From Pantoea phytobeneficialis (GTDB lineage Bacteria; Pseudomonadota; Gammaproteobacteria; Enterobacterales; Enterobacteriaceae): a stretch of 64,000 nucleotides of DNA. Below, one piece after another: positions 1 to 8,163 of this stretch. The notes beneath the pieces were generated by a model. That model did not search any database and was not told the origin of the DNA. It saw only the letters and a list, made by a program, of their open reading frames with translations. Where the stretch lies: positions 3,576,538 to 3,640,537 of the forward strand of contig NZ_CP024636.1 in assembly GCF_009728735.1 (NCBI RefSeq), in the 5' to 3' direction. The translations under genes and the position numbers were made by a program. Within the stretch, counting starts at the first letter, position 1. Each line of letters starts with the position of its first letter.

Positions 1-1
1 T

Positions 2-193
2 CCGGGTGTACGTTGCCATCCGCTTGATCCGTCCTCTGATCCGGCCTACAGCCCGTCAGTACGCGACCACGGTATTGCCTGCAAAACTATCTTTGACTGC
101 ACCGTGCCTTACCACCTGAAAGCTAACTTCCACCGTAGCGAATTCCTCGAAGTGGATGTGAATCGCTTCATCCCAGGTTTCAACAAAAAATAA
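2..193 (+). CDS. UbiD-family decarboxylase, C-terminal fragment (5' end outside window)
   Basis: An open frame runs from the window edge to TAA at 191-193 and gives about 63 residues ending in VNRFIPGFNKK. The stretch containing CKTIFDCTVP resembles the C-terminal end of UbiD-type decarboxylases, which use prenylated FMN to decarboxylate aromatic or alpha,beta-unsaturated acids in the cytoplasm. It is followed 9 bp later by a UbiX-type gene, the enzyme that makes the prenyl-FMN cofactor, and this pairing is the strongest support. The substrate cannot be read from the fragment. The downstream dehydroquinate dehydratase suggests protocatechuate or a related hydroxybenzoate (inference). Confidence 0.75.
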   Translation, partial: PGVRCHPLDPSSDPAYSPSVRDHGIACKTIFDCTVPYHLKANFHRSEFLEVDVNRFIPGFNKK

Positions 194-202
194 GGAGGCA
201 GC

Positions 203-823
203 ATGTCAGGGTCTGTCATTCGAAGCAGCGGTAAACCACGGGTTATTGTTGGCATTAGCGGAGCGTCTGGTTTTTCCTATGGCGTACAGGCATTGCGTTA
301 TTTGCGTCAGCTGGAGGTGGAGAGCCATCTGGTGATCTCGCCAGCCGGGCACCTCAATCGCGAACATGAAACCGATCTTACTGCTGAAGATGTCGCGGAA
401 ATGGCCGATGTGGTTTATCCCATCCGTGCCGTCGGGGCCGCCATTGCCAGTGGCTCATTCCGCACCCTTGGCATGCTGGTGGCTCCGTGTTCGATGCACA
501 CCCTGGCGGCTATCGCCAATGGCCTGACCGACAATCTGCTGACGCGTGCAGCCGATGTGGTGTTGAAAGAACGCCGTCGCCTGGTGTTAATGGTGCGGGA
601 AACGCCGCTTCACTTGGGGCATATCCGTAATATGCAGCAGGCGACGGAATCCGGCGCGATTGTGTTTCCGCCGGTGCCCGCGCTTTATGCGCGGCCACAA
701 ACTGTTGAAGAGATAATTGCGCACAGCGTGGCGCGTGCTCTGGGGCTGATGGATCTGGATTGTGCCGATCTGCCGCGCTGGGGGGAAGACGTGACTTTAA
801 TGACCAGGAGTAATAAATCGTGA
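203..823 (+). CDS. UbiX/Pad1-type flavin prenyltransferase
   Basis: This 206-residue protein has the UbiX fold signatures: the flavin-binding GISGASG motif near residues 18-24, [14 protein letters not shown] near 97-110, and [13 protein letters not shown] near 132-144, followed by a proline-rich [10 protein letters not shown] segment. UbiX enzymes join dimethylallyl phosphate to FMN to give prenyl-FMN for a partner UbiD. The ATG at 203 has an AGGAGG at 193-198 that overlaps the stop of the preceding UbiD gene, so the two are translationally linked. The gene overlaps the next one by 4 bp (GTGA). It is more likely the dedicated partner of the neighbouring decarboxylase than the housekeeping ubiquinone UbiX, which is normally encoded elsewhere (inference). 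Confidence 0.88.
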   Translation: MSGSVIRSSGKPRVIVGISGASGFSYGVQALRYLRQLEVESHLVISPAGHLNREHETDLTAEDVAEMADVVYPIRAVGAAIASGSFRTLGMLVAPCSMHTLAAIANGLTDNLLTRAADVVLKERRRLVLMVRETPLHLGHIRNMQQATESGAIVFPPVPALYARPQTVEEIIAHSVARALGLMDLDCADLPRWGEDVTLMTRSNKS

Positions 824-1539
824 TTATAGGACCCTATATTAATGGCTCTGCCGTGCTGATCGGCGGCATTGTCGGTGCGTTGCTCAGTTCGCGTCTGCCA
901 GAACGCATCAGAACCTCGATGCCGCTGATCTTCGGTGCAGCTTCCATGTGTATGGGGATTGTTCTGGTGGTGAAAGTCAGCCATATGCCGGTGATGGTGT
1001 TATCGGTGATCCTGGGGGCGTTGCTGGGTGAGCTGTGTTATCTGGAAAAAGGTATCGGTAAGCTCGGCAGCAAAGCGCGTGGACTGGTCGAGATGTTCGT
1101 CAGTTCCGGCGAACAGGATAAGGAGTCGCAGGAGCAGTTCCTGCAAAGTTATGTGGCGATCATCGTGCTGTTTTGCGCCAGCGGCACCGGGATTTTCGGT
1201 TCGATGCATGAAGGGATGACCGGTGACACCAGCGTCCTGATTGCAAAATCCTTTCTCGACTTGTTTACCGCCGCGATTTTTGCCACGTCGCTCGGTTTCG
1301 CGGTGGCGGTGGTTGCGGTGCCTCAGCTGATTATTCAGCTACTGCTCGCCTATGGTGCGGTGTTTATCCTGCCGTTAACCACGCCCGCGATGCAGGCTGA
1401 TTTCTCGGCGGTTGGCGGCGTATTAATGTTCGCCACAGGCTTTCGCATTTGCGGCATTAAAATCTTCCCGGTCGCCAATATGTTGCCTGCTCTGGTGCTG
1501 GCGATGCCAATCTCTTCTTTATGGACCAGCTTCTTTTAA
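820..1539 (+). CDS. DUF554-family inner-membrane protein
   Basis: A 239-residue, strongly hydrophobic protein with about six to seven predicted membrane segments, glycine- and alanine-rich (for example [17 protein letters not shown] near the start). It matches the DUF554 (YdfK-like) family, whose function is not established. The start is GTG at 820, overlapping the UbiX stop, with AGGAG at 806-810 correctly spaced, so it belongs to the UbiD-UbiX operon. A transport role for the aromatic substrate or product is possible from context only. CO2/cofactor-related roles are equally unproven. Confidence 0.8.
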   Translation: MIIGPYINGSAVLIGGIVGALLSSRLPERIRTSMPLIFGAASMCMGIVLVVKVSHMPVMVLSVILGALLGELCYLEKGIGKLGSKARGLVEMFVSSGEQDKESQEQFLQSYVAIIVLFCASGTGIFGSMHEGMTGDTSVLIAKSFLDLFTAAIFATSLGFAVAVVAVPQLIIQLLLAYGAVFILPLTTPAMQADFSAVGGVLMFATGFRICGIKIFPVANMLPALVLAMPISSLWTSFF

Positions 1540-1647
1540 ATCAGGAGGGTAAAAAACAATTATATCGGGGATGGAAAAGTCATTAAACCAGGGGCCGGAA
1601 AGTAACGGTGTTTATTTCCGGCTACTTTAGTCAGATCGGAATTCATC

Positions 1648-3189
1648 ATGATTAAAAATAACATTGCCTGTGCAATAGCGTTGCTATTGCCATTGGCTTC
1701 GCACGCCGCAGATAACGCAACACAAGGTATTGAAGTATTACGGGTGACGTCTCCTGCCGATGATGGCAGCCAGGGCACGCTGCGCTGGGCGCTGGAAAAA
1801 AACAACCAAAATCCCGGACATTATCGTATTGAATTACACTCCGCCAATAACCAGCCACTGATTATCAAACCTAATAAACCATTACCGGAAATTAAAGGTC
1901 CGGTAGAGATTATTAACACCGATTTCCTTAAACAAGGGAAATATGTCGCCATCGACGGTTCTGGATATATTAAAGGTGTGGACCCGCAATCCTGCCCCGG
2001 TGCCGTCCCTGGCCAGTACGGTGCTAATGTGCGTACCACGACCATGCCGGGTCTGGTGCTGCGCGATACCCATGATGTCACCCTGCAAGGGGTTGAAGTG
2101 CGTAATTTCTGTATCGGGATTCTGGTGAATCGCGCCAAAAACAACGTGATTGAAGATAACCGCATCGTCGGTAATCATGGCGGTGCCGGTATTATGTTAA
2201 CCGGGGATGATGGCAAGGGTAACTCGACCGCCACCACCACCGAGCGTAATAAAATTATCCGCAATACGTTTATTAATAATGGTGATGCGATGGAAGCCAC
2301 CCGTGGTGCCTCGTTTAACCTGATTGCGGATAACTTTGTCACCACCGACAACGTACATAACCAGGAACCTTCACAGGGGCTGGAGATGCTGTGGGGGAAT
2401 GACAACGAAGTGATTCATAATCATTTTGAAAATTATTCCGACGGCGTACAGCTCAATTGGGGAAATCGCAACTACATTGCCGATAATACCTTCACCAATC
2501 TCTCTTCTGCGGTGACATTAAGTGGGACGGGCAACGTGGTGGCCGGGAATACCATGATCGGCAATCGGGTGGCGGTTTCCGTGCGCCCGCAGGGTGAACC
2601 CGGTAAAAACGGCAGCTTTGGCATTAACCGGATTACCGGGCCGGCCGTGAACCGGATCACTGAAAATATTATGGTCGACAACGGCAAAGACATTAAACGT
2701 TGCTTTGCCGGTGGGAGCTGCCTGCCAGGTTATGCCGGTGCCATTGTATTTAATGTGCCAGGCCTCGAACATGCGGCCTTTATCGGTAATCGTGGCGGTG
2801 GTATCGGCAATGACACCAGCAAGCTGGAAAAAATCTGCGCCATTGATGGTAACGTGGCTGGATGTGAAGCAACGCCGAATAAAGATCAGCCTGCGCCGGT
2901 CATTACCCGTGTCGTGCGTGACCAGCAGATGCTAACCATCGACGGCAGCGTGAAAGGGGAGGCCAATACTGCCTACCGCATTGAGTTTTTCTCCAACAGC
3001 AAAGCAACGATGGACGAAGCGGAGCATTTCCTCGGCTATCAGATGGTTGCCATTAATGCACAGGGTAACGGCACTATCCATTATCAGACCCCGCTGAGCG
3101 CGGATTTAGCGGTGGCGAATGTGACATCCACTGCCACCACCGATGACGGTGCTACTTCACCTTTAAGTAAGCCTGCCCCCATGCAATAA
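1648..3189 (+). CDS. Exported right-handed parallel beta-helix protein, candidate periplasmic 3-dehydroshikimate dehydratase (QuiC-like)
   Basis: This 513-residue protein opens with a cleavable signal peptide (hydrophobic core IACAIALLLPLASHA, AXA-like cleavage). GTLRWALEKNNQNPG near residues 48-62 is typical of secreted beta-helix proteins. Residues about 130-350 show repeating N-x-I/V-x-x-N-x-F ladders (ENRIVGNHG, RNTFINNGD, HNHFENYSD, DNTFTNLSS), the hallmark of pectin-lyase-fold coils. Four cysteines near residues 350-405 may form disulfides. The C-terminal ~110 residues form a separate beta-rich domain. The gene lies just upstream of an exported 3-dehydroquinate dehydratase and an outer-membrane porin, the company kept by periplasmic QuiC of the Acinetobacter quinate cluster. 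The fold and export are seen in the sequence; the dehydratase function is inferred from context. A polysaccharide lyase is the main alternative. Confidence 0.7.
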   Translation: MIKNNIACAIALLLPLASHAADNATQGIEVLRVTSPADDGSQGTLRWALEKNNQNPGHYRIELHSANNQPLIIKPNKPLPEIKGPVEIINTDFLKQGKYVAIDGSGYIKGVDPQSCPGAVPGQYGANVRTTTMPGLVLRDTHDVTLQGVEVRNFCIGILVNRAKNNVIEDNRIVGNHGGAGIMLTGDDGKGNSTATTTERNKIIRNTFINNGDAMEATRGASFNLIADNFVTTDNVHNQEPSQGLEMLWGNDNEVIHNHFENYSDGVQLNWGNRNYIADNTFTNLSSAVTLSGTGNVVAGNTMIGNRVAVSVRPQGEPGKNGSFGINRITGPAVNRITENIMVDNGKDIKRCFAGGSCLPGYAGAIVFNVPGLEHAAFIGNRGGGIGNDTSKLEKICAIDGNVAGCEATPNKDQPAPVITRVVRDQQMLTIDGSVKGEANTAYRIEFFSNSKATMDEAEHFLGYQMVAINAQGNGTIHYQTPLSADLAVANVTSTATTDDGATSPLSKPAPMQ

Positions 3190-3328
3190 CCCATTCCTGA
3201 GCGAGCTGCGACACAGCATTACCTGACGGCATTCATCTGCAACTAAAACAATAAACCGACCGGAAAGAGACAGCCTCGCAGCTGATCTCGTCCAGTCAGG
3301 TGTGTCATTAGCGAAACAGGAACTCCCC

Positions 3329-4213
3329 ATGAATTTGCATAAAAGTGTATTAGCGATTTCTTTGCTGCTGGCCTTGCCAGGTGTGACCAGCGCCATTGCC
3401 GCCACCAGCGCACCGGCTGCGGCCGTCAACGTACGACACGCACAACCCATCACCATTCGCCAGACCACCATTGGCGAAGGGATGCCGAAAGTCATCATCC
3501 CTACCACCGGCGCGACAGCCGACCAGGTTCTGGCGCAGGCCAAAGTTATCGGCGCGAACCCGGATGCCGATTTGATTGAATACCGTATTGATTATCTGAA
3601 TTTCGCCACCGATGCTGCGCAAGTTGGCGCATTGGGCAAACAGGTTGCGGGTGAAGTGCAGGCTAAACCCCTTATCCTGACCTTCCGTACGCAGTCTGAA
3701 GGTGGCGCGAAAGCCATCAGCGATAAGGCGTATGGCAAGCTCTATCTGGCGCTGATTAAAGATCACTTTATCGATATTCTCGATGTGGAGATGTTCCGCG
3801 ATCCGGCAGTGATCCACCAGGTGGTCACCGCTGCCCATGCCGCCGGAATTAAAGTGGTGATGTCCAGCCATGATTTCCAGAAAACCCCGGCCACCAGCGA
3901 GATCGTTGCTCGTCTGCGTAAGCAGGACAGCATGGGCGCAGATATTCTGAAAATTGCGGTGATGCCGCATGATTCAGGTGATGTGGTGAAACTGATGGAT
4001 GCTACGGCGCAGATCCGCAATGACTACTCGCGTAAACCGTTGCTGACGATGTCGATGGGCGGCCTGGGGGCGATTTCCCGGCTTTCCGGGGAAGTGTTTG
4101 GTGATGACCTGACCTTTGGCATGATTGGTACGGCGTCTGCACCGGGACAGGTGGATGCGGCACAGTTGCATCAGGTATTGAAAACGGTTGATGTGGCGCT
4201 GAACGGCCATTAA
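3329..4213 (+). CDS. Exported type I 3-dehydroquinate dehydratase (QuiB-like)
   Basis: This is the class I (Schiff-base) dehydroquinase that converts 3-dehydroquinate to 3-dehydroshikimate. The catalytic residues known from Salmonella/E. coli AroD are all present: Glu124 in the FR-x3-EGG motif, His181 in MSSHDF, and the Schiff-base Lys208 in ILKIAVMP. Unlike cytoplasmic AroD (about 252 residues), this 294-residue protein carries an N-terminal signal peptide (SVLAISLLLALPGVTSAIAA) and is therefore periplasmic. I chose the ATG at 3329 because AGGA at 3318-3321 is well placed and the signal peptide begins there; an upstream in-frame GTG at 3302 has no such support. Export argues for catabolism of quinate or shikimate rather than aromatic amino acid synthesis. 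Confidence 0.88.
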   Translation: MNLHKSVLAISLLLALPGVTSAIAATSAPAAAVNVRHAQPITIRQTTIGEGMPKVIIPTTGATADQVLAQAKVIGANPDADLIEYRIDYLNFATDAAQVGALGKQVAGEVQAKPLILTFRTQSEGGAKAISDKAYGKLYLALIKDHFIDILDVEMFRDPAVIHQVVTAAHAAGIKVVMSSHDFQKTPATSEIVARLRKQDSMGADILKIAVMPHDSGDVVKLMDATAQIRNDYSRKPLLTMSMGGLGAISRLSGEVFGDDLTFGMIGTASAPGQVDAAQLHQVLKTVDVALNGH

Positions 4214-4227
4214 TCCCCTGCAATTTT

Positions 4228-4258
4228 GCCTTCCGCAAGCTCTGCGGAAGGCATTCTG
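4228..4258. terminator. Bidirectional intrinsic terminator between the dehydratase and porin genes
   Basis: A perfect 10-bp stem (GCCTTCCGCA / TGCGGAAGGC) with a 5-nt loop lies between two convergent genes. It is flanked by T-rich sequence on the right for the plus strand and by AATTTT on the left, which gives T/A-rich tails in both directions. Confidence 0.75.
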
Positions 4259-4260
4259 TT

Positions 4261-5550
4261 TTAGAACTTCACTTTAACCTGCACACCCGCAACCCAGGTA
4301 TCTTTGATCTCTTTATTCGAGAACGCACCCGGTTCTTTGATGTACTGCACGCTCGGGCGTACCGACAGCCACGGCGTTGCTTGCAGGGTATAGGTCATCT
4401 CAACCAGCTGTTCGCCAATATCCAGACCATTTACCATTTCTGCGTCGGCTAATTCGCCTTTGGCGCGCAAACTGTCAACGGCATTATCACGACTGTGCTG
4501 GTTGTACACCGCACGACCATAACCAATGGCAATCGCATCATGCGGACGCGCTGCAAACGGTCCAGTCAATACCAAACCGGCCGAGTACCAGTGACGGAAC
4601 GGCGAGGTGGCGGCATCGGTGGTGGTGGCCTGACCAAACATATGCAGGTTCTGGTTGCGCAGCGAAGTGGACTGCCAAATGGTCTGGTCGGCCAGCAGGT
4701 AGGCACCCCAGCGTTTATCAGCACGGCGATCGGGCTGGTCGATACGTGCGACGTTGGAACTGTCGTAGTAGTAACCGAGTTTGTACTGACCGGGTAACTC
4801 ACCCTGTAAGTTGTAGATCAACTCAACCGGGACGATATAGCCGGTGGTGCCCGGTGCAAAGGGTTTAAACGCACGGGACGATTCGCTGTTCTGTTCCGGG
4901 TTAACGTTAAATACCGCCGTTTGCAGCGCCCAGCTGTCATTGAAGCTGTACTTTAACTCACCGCCGAGGTGGGCGTTGGGGTAGTTACCCCAGCCGCTGC
5001 CACCTGACATCGACAGCGGGTGAGCACAGAAGCCTGCGTTCATAAAGTTGGTCAGAATTGACAGGCCGCCGAAATCATTCCCCATAGCCAGCCAGCCCAG
5101 CTTGTACTGCAACTGCGGGGTGAAGAGATAATTGGCGTAGCTCAGTTCGCTCAGGCGAGTATATTCGCCGCCATACGCTTCCTGAATTGGCAGACGGTTG
5201 CCGACCAGATCCGCCGAGGTGCTGCGTCCACGACGATCGTTGATTGACAGCTGGACCGTACCGGCGTGCTGCGCATTGAACAGACGGTTCAAATCAAAGG
5301 TGGCACCCAGACGGATCTGCTGAGCGTAGCGTGTGCCATAAGACTGGCCGCCGCTCAACACGCCTGCGGTTTCTGAGACATAGTCGCCGGTTAAGTTAAC
5401 GCCGTGCTGGGCGAGATCGCTCCGTGCGCCATCCCAGTCACCGGTCAGGGTGTCCTGGTGGAAGAAGTCGGTAGCTTGTGCGGCAGGTACTGCCAAAGCG
5501 CAAAGGAGGGCGGCAGGCAATAGCCTGATTTTAAAACAAATGGTTTTCAT
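4261..5550 (-). CDS. OprB-family carbohydrate-selective outer-membrane porin (QuiX-like position)
   Basis: A 429-residue precursor with a signal peptide (LLPAALLCALAVPAAQA) followed by FFHQDTLTGDWDGARSDLAQHG, the characteristic opening of OprB-type porins. It has alternating beta-strand residues throughout and a terminal phenylalanine (VQVKVKF), as required for BAM recognition of outer-membrane barrels. OprB proteins form 16-stranded pores for small polar solutes. Here it converges on the exported dehydroquinate dehydratase, so it may admit quinate or shikimate, matching the porin-like QuiX of the Acinetobacter cluster (inference). It has its own upstream region with palindromic motifs at 5571-5621, so it is probably regulated separately. 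Confidence 0.85.
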   Translation of the reverse strand: MKTICFKIRLLPAALLCALAVPAAQATDFFHQDTLTGDWDGARSDLAQHGVNLTGDYVSETAGVLSGGQSYGTRYAQQIRLGATFDLNRLFNAQHAGTVQLSINDRRGRSTSADLVGNRLPIQEAYGGEYTRLSELSYANYLFTPQLQYKLGWLAMGNDFGGLSILTNFMNAGFCAHPLSMSGGSGWGNYPNAHLGGELKYSFNDSWALQTAVFNVNPEQNSESSRAFKPFAPGTTGYIVPVELIYNLQGELPGQYKLGYYYDSSNVARIDQPDRRADKRWGAYLLADQTIWQSTSLRNQNLHMFGQATTTDAATSPFRHWYSAGLVLTGPFAARPHDAIAIGYGRAVYNQHSRDNAVDSLRAKGELADAEMVNGLDIGEQLVEMTYTLQATPWLSVRPSVQYIKEPGAFSNKEIKDTWVAGVQVKVKF

Positions 5551-5570
5551 GGTGTAAGTGGTAGAAAGTT

Positions 5571-5621
5571 AATAAGCACGCTTATTGTACCTCCTGGTAC
5601 GTTTTTGATCGTGTGCTTATT
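5571..5621 (-). promoter_or_regulatory. Repeated AATAAGCAC half-sites upstream of the porin gene, possible operator
   Basis: AATAAGCACGCTTATT (5571-5586) is a dyad with 6-bp arms, and GTGCTTATT (5613-5621) is an exact inverted copy of AATAAGCAC. Between them lies GTACC-TCCT-GGTAC, another small dyad. These lie 20-70 bp upstream of the porin ATG, where an activator or repressor would bind. The regulator is unknown. Confidence 0.4.
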
Positions 5622-5667
5622 GACGCTTCCTGACAAACCAAGTGTTTCTGGATTTTACGAGCGGGTG

Positions 5668-5719
5668 GCGGCGCGATTTATCGCACAGGTTTTCAAAAAA
5701 GCGCGATAAATCGCGCCGC
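5668..5719. repeat. Intergenic palindromic repeat, copy 1 (GCGGCGCGATTTATCGC family)
   Basis: Perfect 17-bp inverted arms (GCGGCGCGATTTATCGC at 5668-5684 and its complement at 5703-5719) are separated by 18 bp. A second, related pair lies at 13103-13173. Two dispersed intergenic copies in one window indicate a REP/BIME-like or small-MITE family in this genome. Confidence 0.75.
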
Positions 5720-5725
5720 TACAGA

Positions 5726-5754
5726 CAAAAAAAAAGCAGCCTTTTCAGGCTGCT
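5726..5754 (-). terminator. Intrinsic terminator downstream of tRNA-Asn
   Basis: On the minus strand, AGCAGCCT-GAAA-AGGCTGCT forms an 8-bp stem followed by nine T residues. It begins about 13 nt after the 3' end of the minus-strand tRNA-Asn and is the natural terminator of that transcript. Confidence 0.85.
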
Positions 5755-5766
5755 CTTCTTCGAATT

Positions 5767-5842
5767 TGGCTCCTCTGACTGGACTCGAACCAGTGACATA
5801 CGGATTAACAGTCCGCCGTTCTACCGACTGAACTACAGAGGA
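5767..5842 (-). tRNA. tRNA-Asn(GTT), CCA encoded
   Basis: The 76-nt minus-strand sequence folds as a standard cloverleaf: acceptor TCCTCTG/CAGAGGA, a D-arm with AGTCGGTAGA, anticodon loop CTGTTAA with GTT anticodon, T-arm GGTTCGAGTCC, and a genomically encoded GCCA 3' end. It is nearly identical to E. coli asnT as I recall it, and its position beside mtfA is the same as that of asnT in E. coli. tRNA-Asn genes are common integration sites for genomic islands. Confidence 0.96.
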
Positions 5843-5945
5843 ATCGTTGGAACGAGGCGCATATTAATGGGCAGTGCCGGAGCTGTCAACAGCTAAAAAT
5901 ACATTTGTATTCAACTGGCTAGCATTAATACAAAGCGATCGCGCT

Positions 5946-6722
5946 TTAAGCAATTTCCGGTCGCGTGGCGGCTAAACGCGCCAGGGGGTCCTGACGATAG
6001 AATTGTTGCAGATGGCGGTACATAGCGGGAAAACGCTCTGCCAGTAAATCCGGTGCGCTAAAGAAATATTCGGAGAGGACGGCAAAGCACTCGGCGGGAT
6101 CGCTGGCAGCGTAGGGATCGATGGTGGCGGCTTGTTCACCCACCAACTCCACTTCAGCTTCGATCTCCTCCATCGCCTGAAGTAAATCTTTTTCCCAACT
6201 GGCGACATCACGCAGGGCAATGGCCGGGACACCGCTGGTGTAGCCGCTGCCGCGTGCATCCAGTTTATGTGCGACTTCATGGATCACCAGGTTATAGCCG
6301 GAGAGATCAAACGAATCCTGGATATCCAGCGCATTCAACACCACTGGCCCCTGGGTCCAGCTTTGTCCGGCGTGCACCGCCGCCGCCTGATGCACCAGGC
6401 CGCTGTCATCTTGCCAGTGGTCATCGACGTTGAAGGGCTCGGGGTAGATCAAAATTTCATGGAAGCCATCAAGCCATTCCAGGCCGAGCTTCAACACTGG
6501 CAGGCAAAATAGCAACGCCAGTCGGGCGGTACGCAGTTCGTCGAGTTGCAATGCCTGCAATGGTGTGATTTTTTTTTGTTGCAGGAAGCGCTGTGCCAGT
6601 GCGATGAGGCTGGTTTGCTCGTTTTCGTCAAGCAGAGAGAAAATAGGTTGTGCCAGCGCTTGTTGCCACGGCAGCGCTGCGACTGAAGTTTCTACCTGCG
6701 CGTGCCACGGCCATTTGAACAT
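5946..6722 (-). CDS. mtfA: MtfA, zinc peptidase / Mlc titration factor
   Basis: A cytoplasmic zinc metallopeptidase that in E. coli binds and inactivates the glucose repressor Mlc (DgsA), which tunes ptsG expression. The zinc motif HEVAH lies near residues 148-152 of this start, and the third-ligand glutamate sits in PAECF about 60 residues later, as in the family. I chose the ATG at 6722, which gives MFKWPW, aligned with the MIKWPW start of E. coli MtfA. An in-frame GTG at 6734 would add four residues. No strong ribosome site favours either. Adjacent tRNA-Asn supports orthology. Confidence 0.92.
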   Translation of the reverse strand: MFKWPWHAQVETSVAALPWQQALAQPIFSLLDENEQTSLIALAQRFLQQKKITPLQALQLDELRTARLALLFCLPVLKLGLEWLDGFHEILIYPEPFNVDDHWQDDSGLVHQAAAVHAGQSWTQGPVVLNALDIQDSFDLSGYNLVIHEVAHKLDARGSGYTSGVPAIALRDVASWEKDLLQAMEEIEAEVELVGEQAATIDPYAASDPAECFAVLSEYFFSAPDLLAERFPAMYRHLQQFYRQDPLARLAATRPEIA

Positions 6723-6887
6723 CGCATCACTCACTCTTCAGGGCGTAAGACGGTATCCTCGCGCGGTACAGCGAAAATTACCAGCGCAGAATCAAAGCTG
6801 TCTATTCAACCTGTTAGTAAGAATTTTGTCTGTGACTGAGATTGCAAAGGTGAGAGGTTTACCCCTCACCTCTGCCGGAGAGAGGAC

Positions 6888-7568
6888 TTACCCTTCACGC
6901 TCCACACGCTGGAACTCGATCACCCATACCCACGGGTTCACTTCCCAACTGGTGGCACCGTATTGTTTCTGCCACGCCTTGCGATAGGCCTCTTTAGGCG
7001 ACTCGGAGTTCATATTCATGGTGAAGAAGTTATTCAGGAAGTGCGAGTCGGTCTGCACGCCTTCTGCCATGATGTCGTCTTCACTGATGTCCTGAATCTT
7101 CTCGGCACGAACGGAGGTGATCTCAAGATCAATACGGCTGGCCCAGCGTGGCATATGGATGGCCGTCTGCCAGCCAAATTGCTCCGCATCTTGCACATTG
7201 TCATCCTGCTGCCCCAGCTCATTGCTGTCGGCGCGATACTGACAATACACCGGGTCGCGGAAGGGGAGTGGCTCGCGTTCATACTCTGCCAACTGTTCCT
7301 CAGGCACGATCGGACCACGCCAGGTTTCGCGCACCCAGAGACGATCGCCGGGTTTACCATAGGGGCAGTGATAACTGATGTCTGACATCGACATCAGTTT
7401 ATAGCCGTGCAGATGGTTTGCACTGACGTCAAATGCGTGTACGCCTTCGTGATGATCCTGACCAGGGCCGAAAGCCTGAGTCTTCATAATGCGCCGGGTC
7501 TGTGTTTGCTGGCCAACCAGCAGGGCGCGGACCCGCTGTTCGGAAAAAAGAATCGGCCGTTCTTTCAT
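6888..7568 (-). CDS. ASCH/PUA-like phage-associated hypothetical protein
   Basis: A 226-residue soluble protein. The opening MKERPILFSEQ-x3-LL-x-GQQTQTRRIM and the later GDRLWVRETW segment are typical of small proteins found in prophages and often labelled morphogenetic or ASCH-like; the fold is related to RNA- or nucleotide-binding PUA domains. A good ribosome site (AGAGG) sits about 7 nt upstream of ATG 7568. No other phage genes surround it, so it looks like a solitary remnant or domesticated gene. A molecular function cannot be assigned. Confidence 0.7.
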   Translation of the reverse strand: MKERPILFSEQRVRALLVGQQTQTRRIMKTQAFGPGQDHHEGVHAFDVSANHLHGYKLMSMSDISYHCPYGKPGDRLWVRETWRGPIVPEEQLAEYEREPLPFRDPVYCQYRADSNELGQQDDNVQDAEQFGWQTAIHMPRWASRIDLEITSVRAEKIQDISEDDIMAEGVQTDSHFLNNFFTMNMNSESPKEAYRKAWQKQYGATSWEVNPWVWVIEFQRVEREG

Positions 7569-8163
7569 GATTTACCTCTTGTTGTGTTACCAACCCGGAG
7601 AATTTGCTGAACCATCCGCGTCCACGGATGTGCAGAATTAGCATAATGGGTTTAAATCAATTTGCTTAATAATTTGTCGCCTTATAGTCAGGCATTCAGT
7701 GCGTATTCAGTTTTAAAAATGGCTCACAAGCAAAAAACGTGCTTGATTGGATGCAATGGAAAAACAAAATCGCATTTTTCTCAGATACAGTACGTTATAA
7801 CGGACACAATGGGAACTCTTTCAGAATATGTCGTGGGTGATCGGTTGACCGACGGGTTTTAAGCTAGTGAGTTAAACCAGAATTAATCCGTTACACACTA
7901 TTTCCGCATGGCTTTAAAACATTATCACTGCTAAACAGAGTCGTTTAACTGAAACGAGGATGAGGAAATACCGAAAACGCGCGTGGTGCTGGGAAAGTGC
8001 TGTTAACAGCGCTATAACAGGATCAGGATCGCATTTTTTCGCAGTTGATTATGCAGGAGGAGTGTAAAGAAAGTGTCATCACCGGGCCGCTATGATGTTT
8101 GCAGGAGTAGCACGCTCGTCATTGACGGCGGTGCTTTATAACAGCAATAACAGGAGAAGCACG
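7569..8163. other. 595-bp intergenic region between the ASCH-like gene and yedJ
   Basis: AT-rich in its first half. I see small dyads such as TCGGTTGACCGA (7841-7852) and GCTGTTAACAGC around 8001-8015, and possible promoter-like TATGAT at 8091-8096 ahead of yedJ. Short open frames here lack ribosome sites and I do not call them genes. Confidence 0.5.

Noticed and set aside
1543..1626. AGGAGGG followed by a 19-codon frame after the DUF554 gene
   Set aside because: The spacing to the ATG at 1570 is about 21 nt, too far for initiation, and there is no further support.
7662..7862. 66-codon open frame in the yedJ upstream gap
   Set aside because: No ribosome binding site and AT-rich non-coding composition.
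8001..8015. GCTGTTAACAGC dyad considered as a LexA box
   Set aside because: The spacing does not fit CTGT-N8-ACAG; only 35268-35287 does.
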